Origin: Dokdonella_A soli
GTDB taxonomy: Bacteria; Pseudomonadota; Gammaproteobacteria; Xanthomonadales; Rhodanobacteraceae
Reading direction: 5' to 3'
Assembly (NCBI RefSeq): GCF_039523175.1
Contig: NZ_BAAAEU010000010.1
Span: forward strand, 124,001 to 188,000
DNA length: 64,000 bases
The notes below the pieces were generated by a model. It made no database searches, was not told the origin of the DNA, and saw nothing but the letters and a program-made list of their open reading frames with translations. Below, piece after piece: positions 27,837-35,680 of the stretch. The translations under genes and the position numbers were made by a program. The stretch's first letter is position 1. The number at the start of each line of letters is the position of its first letter.

Positions 27837-28274
27837 ATGAAATACCTGCACACGATGATCCGCGTGCGCGATCTCGACGCGACGCTGAAGTTCTTCTGCG
27901 AGGGCCTCGGCCTACGCGAAACGCGTCGCATGGACAATGCCCCCGGCAAGTACACGCTGGTGTTCCTCGCTGCGGACGAGACGCCGGACGCCGAGATCGA
28001 GCTCACCTACAACTGGCCCGCTTCGGACGGTGCGCCGACCGAGGATTACGGCTCCGCGCGCAACTTCGGCCATCTCGCATTCCGCGTCGATGACGTCTAC
28101 GCGACCTGCGCGCACCTGCAGGCGATGGGCGTCACCATCAACCGCCCGCCACGCGATGGCCACATGGCGTTCGTGCGCTCGCCGGACCTGATCTCGGTCG
28201 AGCTGCTGCAGAAGGGCGAACGGCTGCCGCCGCGCGAGCCGTGGGCGTCGATGCCGAATACAGGCAGCTGGTAG
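27837..28274 (+). CDS. gloA: lactoylglutathione lyase (glyoxalase I)
   Basis: A 145-residue single-domain glyoxalase of the VOC fold. It opens MKYLHTMIRVRDLDATLKFF with the first metal-ligand His5 and continues through EIELTYNWP (Glu), FGHLAFRVDD (His) and ISVELLQ (Glu), giving the four metal ligands. It converts the methylglyoxal-glutathione hemithioacetal to lactoylglutathione. The ATG at 27837 has GGAG eight bases upstream and gives the standard N-terminus; the frame extends upstream across the inverted repeat, but that extension is not protein-like. Confidence 0.95.
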   Translation: MKYLHTMIRVRDLDATLKFFCEGLGLRETRRMDNAPGKYTLVFLAADETPDAEIELTYNWPASDGAPTEDYGSARNFGHLAFRVDDVYATCAHLQAMGVTINRPPRDGHMAFVRSPDLISVELLQKGERLPPREPWASMPNTGSW

Positions 28275-28286
28275 CGCACACGCAGC

Positions 28287-29405
28287 TCAGGCCAGCGCCT
28301 GGGCGAGATCGGCGATCAGGTCGTCGGCGTGCTCGAGGCCGATCGACAGGCGCAGCAGGTTCTGTGGCGACACCGGCTGCGACCCCTCGACCGAGGCGCG
28401 ATGCTCGACCAGCGATTCGCAGCCGCCGAGCGAGGTCGCGTTGGTGAACACCTTCAGGCGCGACGCGAAGTCGAGCGCGGCGTCGCGGCCGTCGCGCAGC
28501 TCGATGCTCAGCATCGCGCCGAAGTCGCGCATCTGCCGCGTCGCGACGGCATGGCCGGGATCTGCGGCCAGGCCAGGCCAGTTCACCCGCTCGATCTTCG
28601 GCTGCGCCGCGAGGAACTCGGCGACGCGGCGCGCGTTGGCGCAATGCCAGGCCATCCGTGCCGGCAGCGAGCGAAGGCCGCGCAGGGTCAGCCACGCGTT
28701 GAACGGCGACATCACGCTGCCGGTGATGTGGCGGCGGTGGGCGATCGCGGCGTGCAGCTCGTCGCGCCGCGCGAACACCAGCGCGCCACCGAGCACGTCG
28801 CTGTGGCCGCCGAAATACTTCGTCGTCGAATGCATCACGACATCGGCGCCGAGCGCGAGCGGCTGCTGCAGCAGCGGCGTGGCGAAGGTGTTGTCGCAAG
28901 CGACGAGCGCACCGTGTGCGTGCGCGAGCGCAGCCAACGCTGCGATGTCGCAGACGCGCAGGCGCGGATTCGACGGCGTTTCCAGCCAGAGGCAGTGCGT
29001 CTGCGGCGTCAACGCCGCGCGCACGGCCTCGGGATCGGTCACGTCGACCGCGGTCGCGACGACCCCGCGCTGCGGCAGGAACTCGGTCGCCAGCACGCGC
29101 AGGCCGGCATAGCAGTCCTGCGGATACAACAGATGCGCGCCGGGAGGAAGCGCGTCGAGCAACGCGGTGATCGCGGCCATGCCGGACGCGAATGCAAGCG
29201 CCGCGTCGCCGCCTTCGAGCGCGGCGAGCGCAGTCTCGAAGCGGTCCTGGGTCGGATTGCCCTCGCGGATGTACTCATAGCCAGCGCGCCGTTCGCCGGC
29301 CGGGCCGTGTGCGAACGTGGTTGCCAGATGCAGCGGCGGCGCGAGTGCGCCGGTCTGGGCGTCGGGCTCGGCGCCGGCGTGGACGAACAGCGTTTCGGGG
29401 CGCAT
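28287..29405 (-). CDS. trans-sulfuration family PLP enzyme (cystathionine gamma-synthase/lyase type)
   Basis: A 372-residue Cys/Met-metabolism PLP enzyme. Landmarks are LFVHAGAEPD and APPLHLATTF at the N-terminus, YIREGNPTQDRFE, ASGMAAI, WLETPSNPRLRVCDI, VACDNTFATPLLQQPL and the PLP-lysine motif HSTTKYFGGHSDVLGG. The family includes cystathionine gamma-synthase, gamma- and beta-lyases and O-acyl-homoserine sulfhydrylases, and sequence alone does not separate them. It converges with gloA (12 bases between stops) and is divergent from the aminotransferase gene. The ATG at 29405 gives the family N-terminus, although no strong ribosome-binding site precedes it. Confidence 0.9.
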   Translation of the reverse strand: MRPETLFVHAGAEPDAQTGALAPPLHLATTFAHGPAGERRAGYEYIREGNPTQDRFETALAALEGGDAALAFASGMAAITALLDALPPGAHLLYPQDCYAGLRVLATEFLPQRGVVATAVDVTDPEAVRAALTPQTHCLWLETPSNPRLRVCDIAALAALAHAHGALVACDNTFATPLLQQPLALGADVVMHSTTKYFGGHSDVLGGALVFARRDELHAAIAHRRHITGSVMSPFNAWLTLRGLRSLPARMAWHCANARRVAEFLAAQPKIERVNWPGLAADPGHAVATRQMRDFGAMLSIELRDGRDAALDFASRLKVFTNATSLGGCESLVEHRASVEGSQPVSPQNLLRLSIGLEHADDLIADLAQALA

Positions 29406-29572
29406 GGCGGCACATGGTCGGGAAGATGCTTCGAGTATTCGCGGAGCTGCCGTCGCGGGCAAGCATGCGGCGCATGGCCGCGCCGCATCCGATCCCCGGT
29501 GCAACGGCAATCCGCGCTGCGGCGGCTCGCGCATAATGTGTCGTACCGTTTCCGACACTGCAGAGATCCTCC

Positions 29573-30823
29573 ATGTCCGTCCAGTCGCCATCGCTTTCGC
29601 CGGAATCGCGCGCGCTCATCGAGCGCGGTGCGCGCTACTGGCTGCCGGTGTACCGGCCGCGCGAACTGGTGCTCGACCACGGCAAGGGCGCGCGCGTATG
29701 GGACCGCGACGGCCGCGATTACGTCGATTTCGGCGCCGGCATCGCAGTCAACGCACTCGGCCACTGCGATCCGGACCTGGTCGCCGCGCTGACCGCGCAG
29801 GCGCACAAGCTTTGGCATGCGAGCAACGTGTTCTACACCGAGCCACCGTTGCGCCTCGCCGAGGAGCTGGTCGGTGCGTCAGGGTTCGCCGAGCGCGTGT
29901 TCCTGTGCAACTCCGGTGCCGAGGCCAACGAGGCCGCGATCAAGCTGGTGCGCAAGTGGGCCGCGGCGCAGGGCCGCGCACCGGAACGGCGCGTGATCGT
30001 GACCTGCCACGGCTCGTTCCACGGCCGCACGCTGGCGACCGTCACCGCGACCGCGCAGCCGAAGTACCAGGCCGGCTACGAGCCGCTGCCGGGCGGCTTC
30101 CGCCACGTCGCGTTCAACGATATCGATGCGCTCGCGGCCGCGTTCGCGCCGGGCGACGTCGCCGCGGTGATGCTGGAGCCGGTGCAGGGCGAGGGCGGTG
30201 TGCTGCCGGCCGCAGCGGGTTTCCTCAAGCGCGTGCGCGAACTGTGCGACGCGCACGATGCGCTGCTCGTGCTCGACGAGATCCAGTGCGGCATGGGCCG
30301 CACCGGCACGTTGTTCGCCCATGTGCAGGACGGCGTCGTGCCGGACATCGTCACGCTCGCGAAAGCACTCGGCTGCGGCTTCCCGATCGGCGCGATGCTG
30401 GCGGGCCCGAAGGTCGCCGAAGTGATGCAGTTCGGCGCGCACGGCACCACCTTCGGCGGCAACCCGATGGGCGCAGCGGTCGCGCGCGTCGCCTTGCGCA
30501 AACTCTCGTCACCGCAAGTGCTCGACAATGTCGAACGACAGGCGCGTGCGCTTCGCGACGGTCTCGCCACGATCCATGCCGAGTTGGGTGTGTTCGCCGA
30601 AGTGCGTGGGCGCGGCCTGATGCTCGGCGCGGTGCTTGCCGACGAGCACAAGGGCAAGGCGGGCGCGATCCTCGACCACGCTGCCGCACAGGGCCTGCTG
30701 GTGCTGCAGGCCGGTCCCGATGTACTGCGTTTCGTGCCGCCGTTGACCATCACCGATGCTGACGTAGCCGAAGGCCTGCGCCGATTGCACGCGGCGCTCA
30801 TCCGTTTCATCGCCGCGCGTTAG
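29573..30823 (+). CDS. acetylornithine/succinylornithine-type class III aminotransferase
   Basis: A 416-residue PLP enzyme of subgroup III. It shows VWDRDGRDYVDFGAGIAVNA, CNSGAEANEAAIKLVRKW, GSFHGRTLATVTAT, EPVQGEGGV, LLVLDEIQCGMGRTG and the PLP-Lys in TLAKALGCGFPIGAML. This pattern fits ArgD/AstC-type acetyl- or succinylornithine aminotransferase, acting in arginine synthesis or breakdown, but no other arg or ast gene is near. A CATAAT box at 29530-29535 is followed by a GTGTCG/CGACAC dyad (29536-29556) just before the start, which could be a -10 box with an operator. Confidence 0.88.
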   Translation: MSVQSPSLSPESRALIERGARYWLPVYRPRELVLDHGKGARVWDRDGRDYVDFGAGIAVNALGHCDPDLVAALTAQAHKLWHASNVFYTEPPLRLAEELVGASGFAERVFLCNSGAEANEAAIKLVRKWAAAQGRAPERRVIVTCHGSFHGRTLATVTATAQPKYQAGYEPLPGGFRHVAFNDIDALAAAFAPGDVAAVMLEPVQGEGGVLPAAAGFLKRVRELCDAHDALLVLDEIQCGMGRTGTLFAHVQDGVVPDIVTLAKALGCGFPIGAMLAGPKVAEVMQFGAHGTTFGGNPMGAAVARVALRKLSSPQVLDNVERQARALRDGLATIHAELGVFAEVRGRGLMLGAVLADEHKGKAGAILDHAAAQGLLVLQAGPDVLRFVPPLTITDADVAEGLRRLHAALIRFIAAR

Positions 30824-30908
30824 GCGCCGCGGCAGCGCCGGTCGATTCGCTTGCCGTTGCCTGCCGCGCGGCCTACCCTTGCCGCCGGCGCGCCGCGGCA
30901 GGGGACGC

Positions 30909-30966
30909 ATGAGCTTGCGTGAGCACGCCTCGTCGGACGTATGAGCTTGCGTGAGCACGCCTCGTC
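30909..30966 (+). repeat. 26-bp perfect direct repeat upstream of a secreted protein
   Basis: The same 26 bases, beginning ATGAGCTTGCGTGAGC, occur at 30909-30934 and 30941-30966, separated by 6 bases. Both copies include an ATG and would encode MSLREHASS; the first frame closes 3 codons later and the second 14 codons later. It looks like a recent local duplication in the 5' region of the gene at 30993. Confidence 0.9.
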
Positions 30967-30992
30967 AACTCATCCGAGAAGGGACTGTCCGA

Positions 30993-31676
30993 ATGCGATC
31001 CGTCATCCGTGATCCGAGGGTGCCGCGCCAGCTGGCGCGCGCAATGCTGCTTTCCTCGTTGCTGTTCGGCGCCGCGCAAGCGCACGCGGACCTGATGTTT
31101 CACCAAGGCTTCGAGACGTGCTGGACGCCGTCCTCCAGCACGACGCAGTTTCTCGACAGCATGCGCACCCGCATCGAGGGCCTGCACGGCTGCGTTCCGC
31201 AGCAGTCGGGCACGACGAGCGGCGTCACCTACAGCGTATGCGGAACGCCTGCCTGCGATGGCGGGGCAATCGGTTGTCCGATCGTGCTGCATGCGCAGGC
31301 ATTCAGCGGCGATTTCCCGACCGGCGTGTTCTCCGCTCCGGGCACCGCCGACAGCATCACTCTGCCGGTCAGCTACGCCAGCAGCACGTTTGGCAACGGC
31401 GCATGCAACAAGATACTGAGTGCGATCGCGCTGACGTACAAACCCGACTACACCATGCTGGTGGACGGCCCCGGCGTGTATTCCGACGCGCTTGCCCAGG
31501 TCGCCGTGACGATCAACAGCTACACGCTCGGCGGCACCACTTGCGGCCTGCTGGACGGGTTCGTGGTTCAGGCCATAACCAACGCCATCCCACAGGCGCA
31601 GAACGCGGCAGCGCAGGCGGTCAGCACAGCGTTGGCGCCTACAGTGGGCGTGACGACCTGTCCGCTGACGCCGTAA
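30993..31676 (+). CDS. secreted Cys-containing protein, function unknown
   Basis: A 227-residue protein with a signal peptide (basic start, hydrophobic core AMLLSSLLFGAAQAHA) and a mature part beginning DLMFHQGFETCW. That DLxFxxGFE motif is frequent near the ends of exported proteins in Rhodanobacteraceae-like genomes. The mature chain has about eight Cys, probably forming disulfides, and is rich in Ser, Thr and Gly with beta-type composition. I do not recognise a domain. The ATG at 30993 is preceded by AGAAGGGA. It is a single gene with unusual duplicated leader DNA upstream. Confidence 0.75.
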   Translation: MRSVIRDPRVPRQLARAMLLSSLLFGAAQAHADLMFHQGFETCWTPSSSTTQFLDSMRTRIEGLHGCVPQQSGTTSGVTYSVCGTPACDGGAIGCPIVLHAQAFSGDFPTGVFSAPGTADSITLPVSYASSTFGNGACNKILSAIALTYKPDYTMLVDGPGVYSDALAQVAVTINSYTLGGTTCGLLDGFVVQAITNAIPQAQNAAAQAVSTALAPTVGVTTCPLTP

Positions 31677-31710
31677 GGGCAATGCCGATCAACGCTCCGC
31701 TTTCGATGGG

Positions 31711-31770
31711 GCCATCCTGATTGCCTTCCGGGGGTGGTAAATCCATCCCTGTGCAAGGCGCATGAAACAT
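31711..31770. repeat. 60-bp direct repeat, copy A
   Basis: This 60-base block starts GCCATCCTGA and includes GTAAATC-ATC and GTG-AA-GCG blocks. It aligns without gaps to 33152-33211, with about 44 identical positions of 60 by hand. It lies 22 bases beyond the stop of the regulator gene at 31793, on the same strand orientation as copy B. The two copies bracket the two-gene operon. Confidence 0.8.
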
Positions 31771-31792
31771 GGATGGGGCCGTGCCCTGTTGA

Positions 31793-32449
31793 CTACGGTT
31801 TGCTGGCTGCGGCCGTGCCGATGCGGAACCGGCAGGCATGCCCGCCGCGCAGCAGGCATTCCATGTGCTGGATCGGGCGGCCGGTCGCGGCCTCCATGAA
31901 CGCGAGGTCGAAGCGGCACACATCCGGATGCGCCTTGGCCAGCGCATGGAACACGCAGTTGTAGGCTTCGATCTGGGTTTCCCCGTCGCGACGCACGGCC
32001 TGTGCCTCGTAGCCGAGTGCGTCGAGCTGTTCCGCCAACGCGGTCGCCACCTCGGCGGGATCGGCCGTGTCGATGCGCTCCGCGGCGGCGGCACCGAGCT
32101 CGCGGCCCATCGCGACGAGCAGCGCCTGGACACCTGCCTTGCCGGCGCTCGCATACAGATGTTCGAGGATCCCGGTCGCGATCAGGCCGTAGTTGCGCGG
32201 AAACAGCTCGCGACCGGCCGACAGCAGCACGTAGCGGGTCTGCGGCCGGCCGCCGGTCGGGCGCGCCGTGCCGCGCTCGACGAAGCCCGCGGCGATCAGC
32301 GCGGTCAGGTGCTGCCTGACCGCGTTGTGGGTCACGCCGAGCGCCTCGCACAGCGACTCGACGCTTGCGCCCTGCGGCGCGCTCAGCAACCTCCTCAGCA
32401 GTTTCTGCTGGGTGGATCCGAGTTGGCGCAGGGCGCTCGCCGGGTTCAT
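31793..32449 (-). CDS. winged-helix regulator with four-cysteine C-terminal domain (SufR-like)
   Basis: A 218-residue regulator. The N-terminal third is a winged helix of the ArsR/DeoR-like type (LRRLLSAPQGASVESLCEALG, then THNAVRQHLTALIAAGFVER with a following GRPQTRYVL wing). The C-terminal domain holds four Cys at 165, 178, 198 and 206, in NCVFHALAKAHPDVCRFD and HMECLLRGGHACRF, an arrangement like that of SufR-type regulators that bind an Fe-S cluster. So it probably senses iron-sulfur, redox or metal status; the ligand is inferred. Its ATG overlaps the upstream gene's stop (ATGA, 32446-32449), so translation is coupled and the pair is one operon. Confidence 0.8.
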   Translation of the reverse strand: MNPASALRQLGSTQQKLLRRLLSAPQGASVESLCEALGVTHNAVRQHLTALIAAGFVERGTARPTGGRPQTRYVLLSAGRELFPRNYGLIATGILEHLYASAGKAGVQALLVAMGRELGAAAAERIDTADPAEVATALAEQLDALGYEAQAVRRDGETQIEAYNCVFHALAKAHPDVCRFDLAFMEAATGRPIQHMECLLRGGHACRFRIGTAAASKP

Positions 32450-33114
32450 GTCGCCTTCGCGGGGAACTGCTTGGCGATGCCGTCGGCGAGTGCGTCGGCG
32501 AACGTGTTCATGTGTGCCTGCATCGCCTTCCAGGTCGTGGCCTCGGCCTGCATGTCGCCCTTCATGATCTCGCCGATCTGCGCGGAATGATGGCCGACGT
32601 GGGTCATCACCAGGCCGCGCACCGCGGCTTCGGGCAGATTCGGATTCGCGCCGGAAAGGAATTTCGCGATTGCGTCCGCGTTCGCGGTGAGATCCTGCAT
32701 GGCCTTCGCGCTGGCCGCCTTGTCGCCTGCGTGGTCCGCGTCGGTCATCGCCTTGACGCCGCCCCAATGGCCGGCGAGCAACTTCAACATGGCGGCGCCG
32801 GCATCCGCGCCGTAGAACCTGCCGACCGCATCGGCGATCTGCTTGGCGTTGGCGACCACATCGTCAGCGGCCTTCTTCGCCGCGGTCGCATTGCCGGCCC
32901 TGACCGCCATCGCATAGGCGCGCGTGTGCTGGATATGGCCCTGCCAGAGTTCGCGCAACGCGACGTGCAGTTTCGGTGCGGCCGTTGCGGCAGCGGCAGG
33001 GGCGGTGGCCGGTGGCGCGGTCTGCGGCTGGTCGGCCGCGTACAGCGTCCCGCTCGCCGCGACGGTCATCGCAAGGCCCAGCGCAATCGCGCAGGCCATC
33101 GTTGTCGTTTTCAT
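32446..33114 (-). CDS. periplasmic helical-bundle protein of unknown function
   Basis: A 222-residue protein with a signal peptide (MKTTTMACAIALGLAMTVAA, cleavage near YAA-D), an Ala/Pro linker and a helical body. His and Met residues recur in helix-like positions: LRELWQGHIQHTRAYAMAV, LLAGHWGGVKAM, GLVMTHVGHHSAQIGEIM. The spacing suggests a four-helix bundle that could bind metal or haem, but I do not recognise the family. It is the first gene of the operon with the SufR-like regulator and is probably a target or partner of it. The ATG at 33114 begins the signal peptide. The promoter region contains copy B of the 60-bp repeat. Confidence 0.78.
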   Translation of the reverse strand: MKTTTMACAIALGLAMTVAASGTLYAADQPQTAPPATAPAAAATAAPKLHVALRELWQGHIQHTRAYAMAVRAGNATAAKKAADDVVANAKQIADAVGRFYGADAGAAMLKLLAGHWGGVKAMTDADHAGDKAASAKAMQDLTANADAIAKFLSGANPNLPEAAVRGLVMTHVGHHSAQIGEIMKGDMQAEATTWKAMQAHMNTFADALADGIAKQFPAKAT

Positions 33115-33151
33115 CGGAAGACTCCTCGCATGCCGTCGCATGACGGCAGGC

Positions 33152-33211
33152 GCCATCCTGACGATCTTCCGGAGATAGTAAATCGATCTATGTGTAAAGC
33201 GCGTGAAGCCG
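33152..33211. repeat. 60-bp direct repeat, copy B, in the operon promoter region
   Basis: This partner of 31711-31770 lies 38-97 bases upstream of the start at 33114, between that gene and the hemL stop. Read on the minus strand it contains CTTTACACATAG and GATTTACTATC, which resemble promoter boxes but with a spacer too short for a standard sigma-70 promoter. It may be an operator for the regulator encoded in the operon. Confidence 0.75.
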
Positions 33212-33216
33212 TGGTC

Positions 33217-34509
33217 TCAGGCCGACCTTTGGGCGGCTTCGGCGAACGCTGCGCGCGCCGCCGCGAGCGTATCCGCGATGACTTGGTCCGTATGCGCGAT
33301 CGACACGAAGCCCGCCTCGAACGCGGACGGCGCGAGGTAGACGCCGCGCTTCAACATGCCGTGGAAGAAACGGTTGAACATCGCGACGTCGCAGGCGGTC
33401 GCCTGCGCATAGGTTTCGACGTTCTGCGCGGTGAAGAACAGGCCGAACATGCCGCAGACGCGATTCACGCTGAACGGCACGCCGGCTTCGAGCGCCGCGG
33501 CGCTCAAGGTGTCGGTGAGGAGGCGCGTGCGGCGGTCGAGTTCGTCGTAGAAATTCGGCGTTTGGATCAGCTCGAGCATTGCCAGACCTGCTGCCATCGC
33601 GACCGGATTGCCGCTGAGCGTGCCGGCCTGGTAAACCGGGCCGGCGGGCGCTACCATTTGCATGATGTCGCGACGGCCGCCGTAGGCGCCGACCGGCATG
33701 CCGCCACCGATGATCTTGCCGAAGGTGCTCAGGTCCGGCTTGACGCCGTACAACGCCTGGGCGCCGCCGAGCGCGACGCGGAAGCCGGTCATCACTTCGT
33801 CGAAGATCAGCAGCGCGCCGTGCTGCGTGCACAGCTCGCGCAAGCCCGCGAGATAGCCGTCGCGCGGCAAGATGCAATTCATGTTGCCCGCGACCGGCTC
33901 GATGATCAGCGCGGCGATCTCGTCACCGACCTCGCTGAAGAGTTTTCGTGCCGCAGCGAGATCGTTGTAGGGCAGGGTGAGCGTGAGATCCGCCAGCGCC
34001 TTCGGCACGCCGGGCGACGTCGGCACGCCGAGCGTCAGCGCACCGGAGCCGGCCTTGACCAGGAACGCATCGCCATGGCCGTGGTAGCAACCCTCGAACT
34101 TCACGATGCGCGTGCGGCCGGTGAAACCGCGCGCGAGACGGATCGCCGACATCGTCGCCTCGGTGCCCGAGTTGACCATGCGCACGACCTCGACCGACGG
34201 CACCAGCTTCGCGATCGTCTCAGCCATCGTGACTTCGGCCGGGCAGGGCGTGCCAAACGAGAGGCCATCCTGGATCGCACGCGCGACCGCTTCGCGCACG
34301 TGCGGATGGTTGTGGCCGACCACCATCGGACCCCATGAGCCGACGTAGTCGATGTAGCGCGTGCCTTCGACGTCCCAGAGACAGGCGCCGTCGGCGCGCG
34401 CGGTGAAGAACGGCTCGCCGCCGACCGACTTGAACGCGCGCACCGGCGAGTTCACACCGCCGGGAATGCGCGCGAGGGCGCGCTGGAAGAGTTCGTGGTT
34501 GGTGGTCAT
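33217..34509 (-). CDS. hemL: glutamate-1-semialdehyde 2,1-aminomutase
   Basis: A 430-residue PLP enzyme of the class III aminotransferase fold with GSA-aminomutase hallmarks: RIPGGVNSPVRAFKSVGG at the N-terminus, SWGPMVVGHNHP, MVNSGTEATMSAIRLARG, CYHGHGD, LIFDEVMTGFRV and the PLP-Lys in STFGKIIGGGMPVGAYGG. It makes 5-aminolevulinate from glutamate semialdehyde in the C5 route to haem. The ATG at 34509 has AAGGAG upstream. thiE lies 123 bases upstream on the same strand, with a REP-like element between them. Confidence 0.97.
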   Translation of the reverse strand: MTTNHELFQRALARIPGGVNSPVRAFKSVGGEPFFTARADGACLWDVEGTRYIDYVGSWGPMVVGHNHPHVREAVARAIQDGLSFGTPCPAEVTMAETIAKLVPSVEVVRMVNSGTEATMSAIRLARGFTGRTRIVKFEGCYHGHGDAFLVKAGSGALTLGVPTSPGVPKALADLTLTLPYNDLAAARKLFSEVGDEIAALIIEPVAGNMNCILPRDGYLAGLRELCTQHGALLIFDEVMTGFRVALGGAQALYGVKPDLSTFGKIIGGGMPVGAYGGRRDIMQMVAPAGPVYQAGTLSGNPVAMAAGLAMLELIQTPNFYDELDRRTRLLTDTLSAAALEAGVPFSVNRVCGMFGLFFTAQNVETYAQATACDVAMFNRFFHGMLKRGVYLAPSAFEAGFVSIAHTDQVIADTLAAARAAFAEAAQRSA

Positions 34510-34522
34510 GGCGCTCCTTGGG

Positions 34523-34606
34523 TCGTCGTCCCGGCGTACGCCGGGACCCAGCGTCTCTATCGCACACGGACAAGGCACTGGGTCCCGGCGTTCGCCGGGA
34601 CGACGA
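34523..34606. repeat. REP-like inverted repeat between thiE and hemL
   Basis: The ends TCGTCGTCCCGGC (34523-34535) and their complement (ending 34606) pair perfectly. Just inside, GGGACCCAG and CTGGGTCCC also pair, giving a long interrupted stem. It belongs to the same general type as the elements at 6759 and 53125, whose ends are TCGTCATTCCGGC or close variants. Confidence 0.75.
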
Positions 34607-34632
34607 GAGAAGAGGACTGGAGCGATATTGTG

Positions 34633-35268
34633 TTACGAACGTGGCGACTCGAACAGCTCGGCGAAGCGGCGCGCGGCGGCGCGTACATCGCGCGCGCCGA
34701 ACAGCGCCGAGATCACCGCGACGGCATCGGCGCCGGCGTCGATCAGGGAGCGCGCATTGTCGGTCGTGATGCCGCCGATCGCCACCAGCGGCAGGCGGAG
34801 CGCTTTCGCGTCGTGCAGCAACTGCGTCGTCGCGTGCCGTGCCAGCGGTTTGGTCGATGAATCGAAGAACGCGCCGAACGCGAGATAGTCGGCGCCGGCC
34901 GCGGCAAAGCGTCGCGCCCGCTCCAGCGAGTCGTAGCAGGACACGCCGATGATCGCGTCCGCGCCAAGCCGCGCGCGCGCGGTCTCGAACGCCGCGTCGT
35001 CTTCGCCGAGGTGCACGCCGGCGGCGCCGATGGCCGCGGCCAGCTCGACGTCGTCGTTGACGATCAGCGGCACGCGATGGCGTGCGCACAGCGCCTGCAA
35101 TGCATGCACTTCCTGCAAGCGACGCGCGTGATCGGCGGTCTTGTCACGGTACTGCATCATCGCCGCGCCGCCGTCGAGCGCGGCCGCGCAGACCTCGAGC
35201 AGGTCGGCGCGTGGGCCGTCGGTGATCGCGTACAGGCCGCGCAAGGTGAAGCTTGCAGGATCGTTCAT
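34633..35268 (-). CDS. thiE: thiamine phosphate synthase
   Basis: A 211-residue TIM-barrel enzyme joining HMP-PP and thiazole phosphate to thiamine phosphate. Landmarks are GLYAITDGPRADLLEVCAAA, MMQYRDKTA, LIVNDDVELAAAIGAAGVHL, DYLAFGAFFDSSTKPLA and LVAIGGITTDNA. I chose the ATG at 35268; an in-frame ATG at 35289 adds seven residues, and neither has a strong ribosome-binding site. It is divergent from the rubredoxin gene. No TPP riboswitch precedes it, unlike thiC. Confidence 0.95.
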   Translation of the reverse strand: MNDPASFTLRGLYAITDGPRADLLEVCAAALDGGAAMMQYRDKTADHARRLQEVHALQALCARHRVPLIVNDDVELAAAIGAAGVHLGEDDAAFETARARLGADAIIGVSCYDSLERARRFAAAGADYLAFGAFFDSSTKPLARHATTQLLHDAKALRLPLVAIGGITTDNARSLIDAGADAVAVISALFGARDVRAAARRFAELFESPRS

Positions 35269-35353
35269 GGTGTCAGGTCGGCTGGCCATGCGCTTTCGCG
35301 CGCTGATGCAAGCTGAGAGAATACAAATCTTCCGTTCACCGATGCGTTCCCCG

Positions 35354-35557
35354 ATGTCCGAGTCAACCGCCACCGCGCCTATCGACGCGCCATTTCGCAC
35401 CTTCATGTGCGTGGTCTGCGGCTTCATCTACAACGAGGCCGAAGGCTGGCCGGCGGACGGCATCGAACCGGGCACGCGCTGGGACGATGTGCCCGAAACC
35501 TGGACCTGCCCGGATTGCGGCGTGACCAAGTCCGATTTCGAGATGGTCGAGATCTGA
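35354..35557 (+). CDS. rubredoxin
   Basis: A 67-residue protein with a 13-residue N-terminal extension and one rubredoxin domain: FMCVVCGFIYNEAEGWPADG and TWTCPDCGVTKSDFEMVE. The two CxxC pairs bind a single iron atom. Rubredoxins carry single electrons, for example to alkane hydroxylases or oxygen-detoxifying enzymes; the partner is not in the window. The start at 35354 or at 35342 (4 residues longer) is possible. A clear intrinsic-terminator-like hairpin follows at 35636. Confidence 0.96.
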   Translation: MSESTATAPIDAPFRTFMCVVCGFIYNEAEGWPADGIEPGTRWDDVPETWTCPDCGVTKSDFEMVEI

Positions 35558-35635
35558 AGCACGCCGGCACGATCTGCCCGCGCGACGCCACCCCCTGTCT
35601 TGTCCGCGTCACGAGCGCGCCGCGATGCCGGCACG

Positions 35636-35678
35636 CCGCGTTGCTTGACTGCACGCAGTCAAACAACGCGGAGTTTTT
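35636..35678 (+). terminator. intrinsic terminator after rubredoxin
   Basis: CCGCGTTG pairs with CAACGCGG, and inside it TTGACTG pairs with CAGTCAA around a CACG loop, with one mismatch between the two stems. The hairpin is followed by AGTTTTTCC. This is a strong Rho-independent terminator 78 bases after the rubredoxin stop. Confidence 0.85.
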
Positions 35679-35680
35679 CC

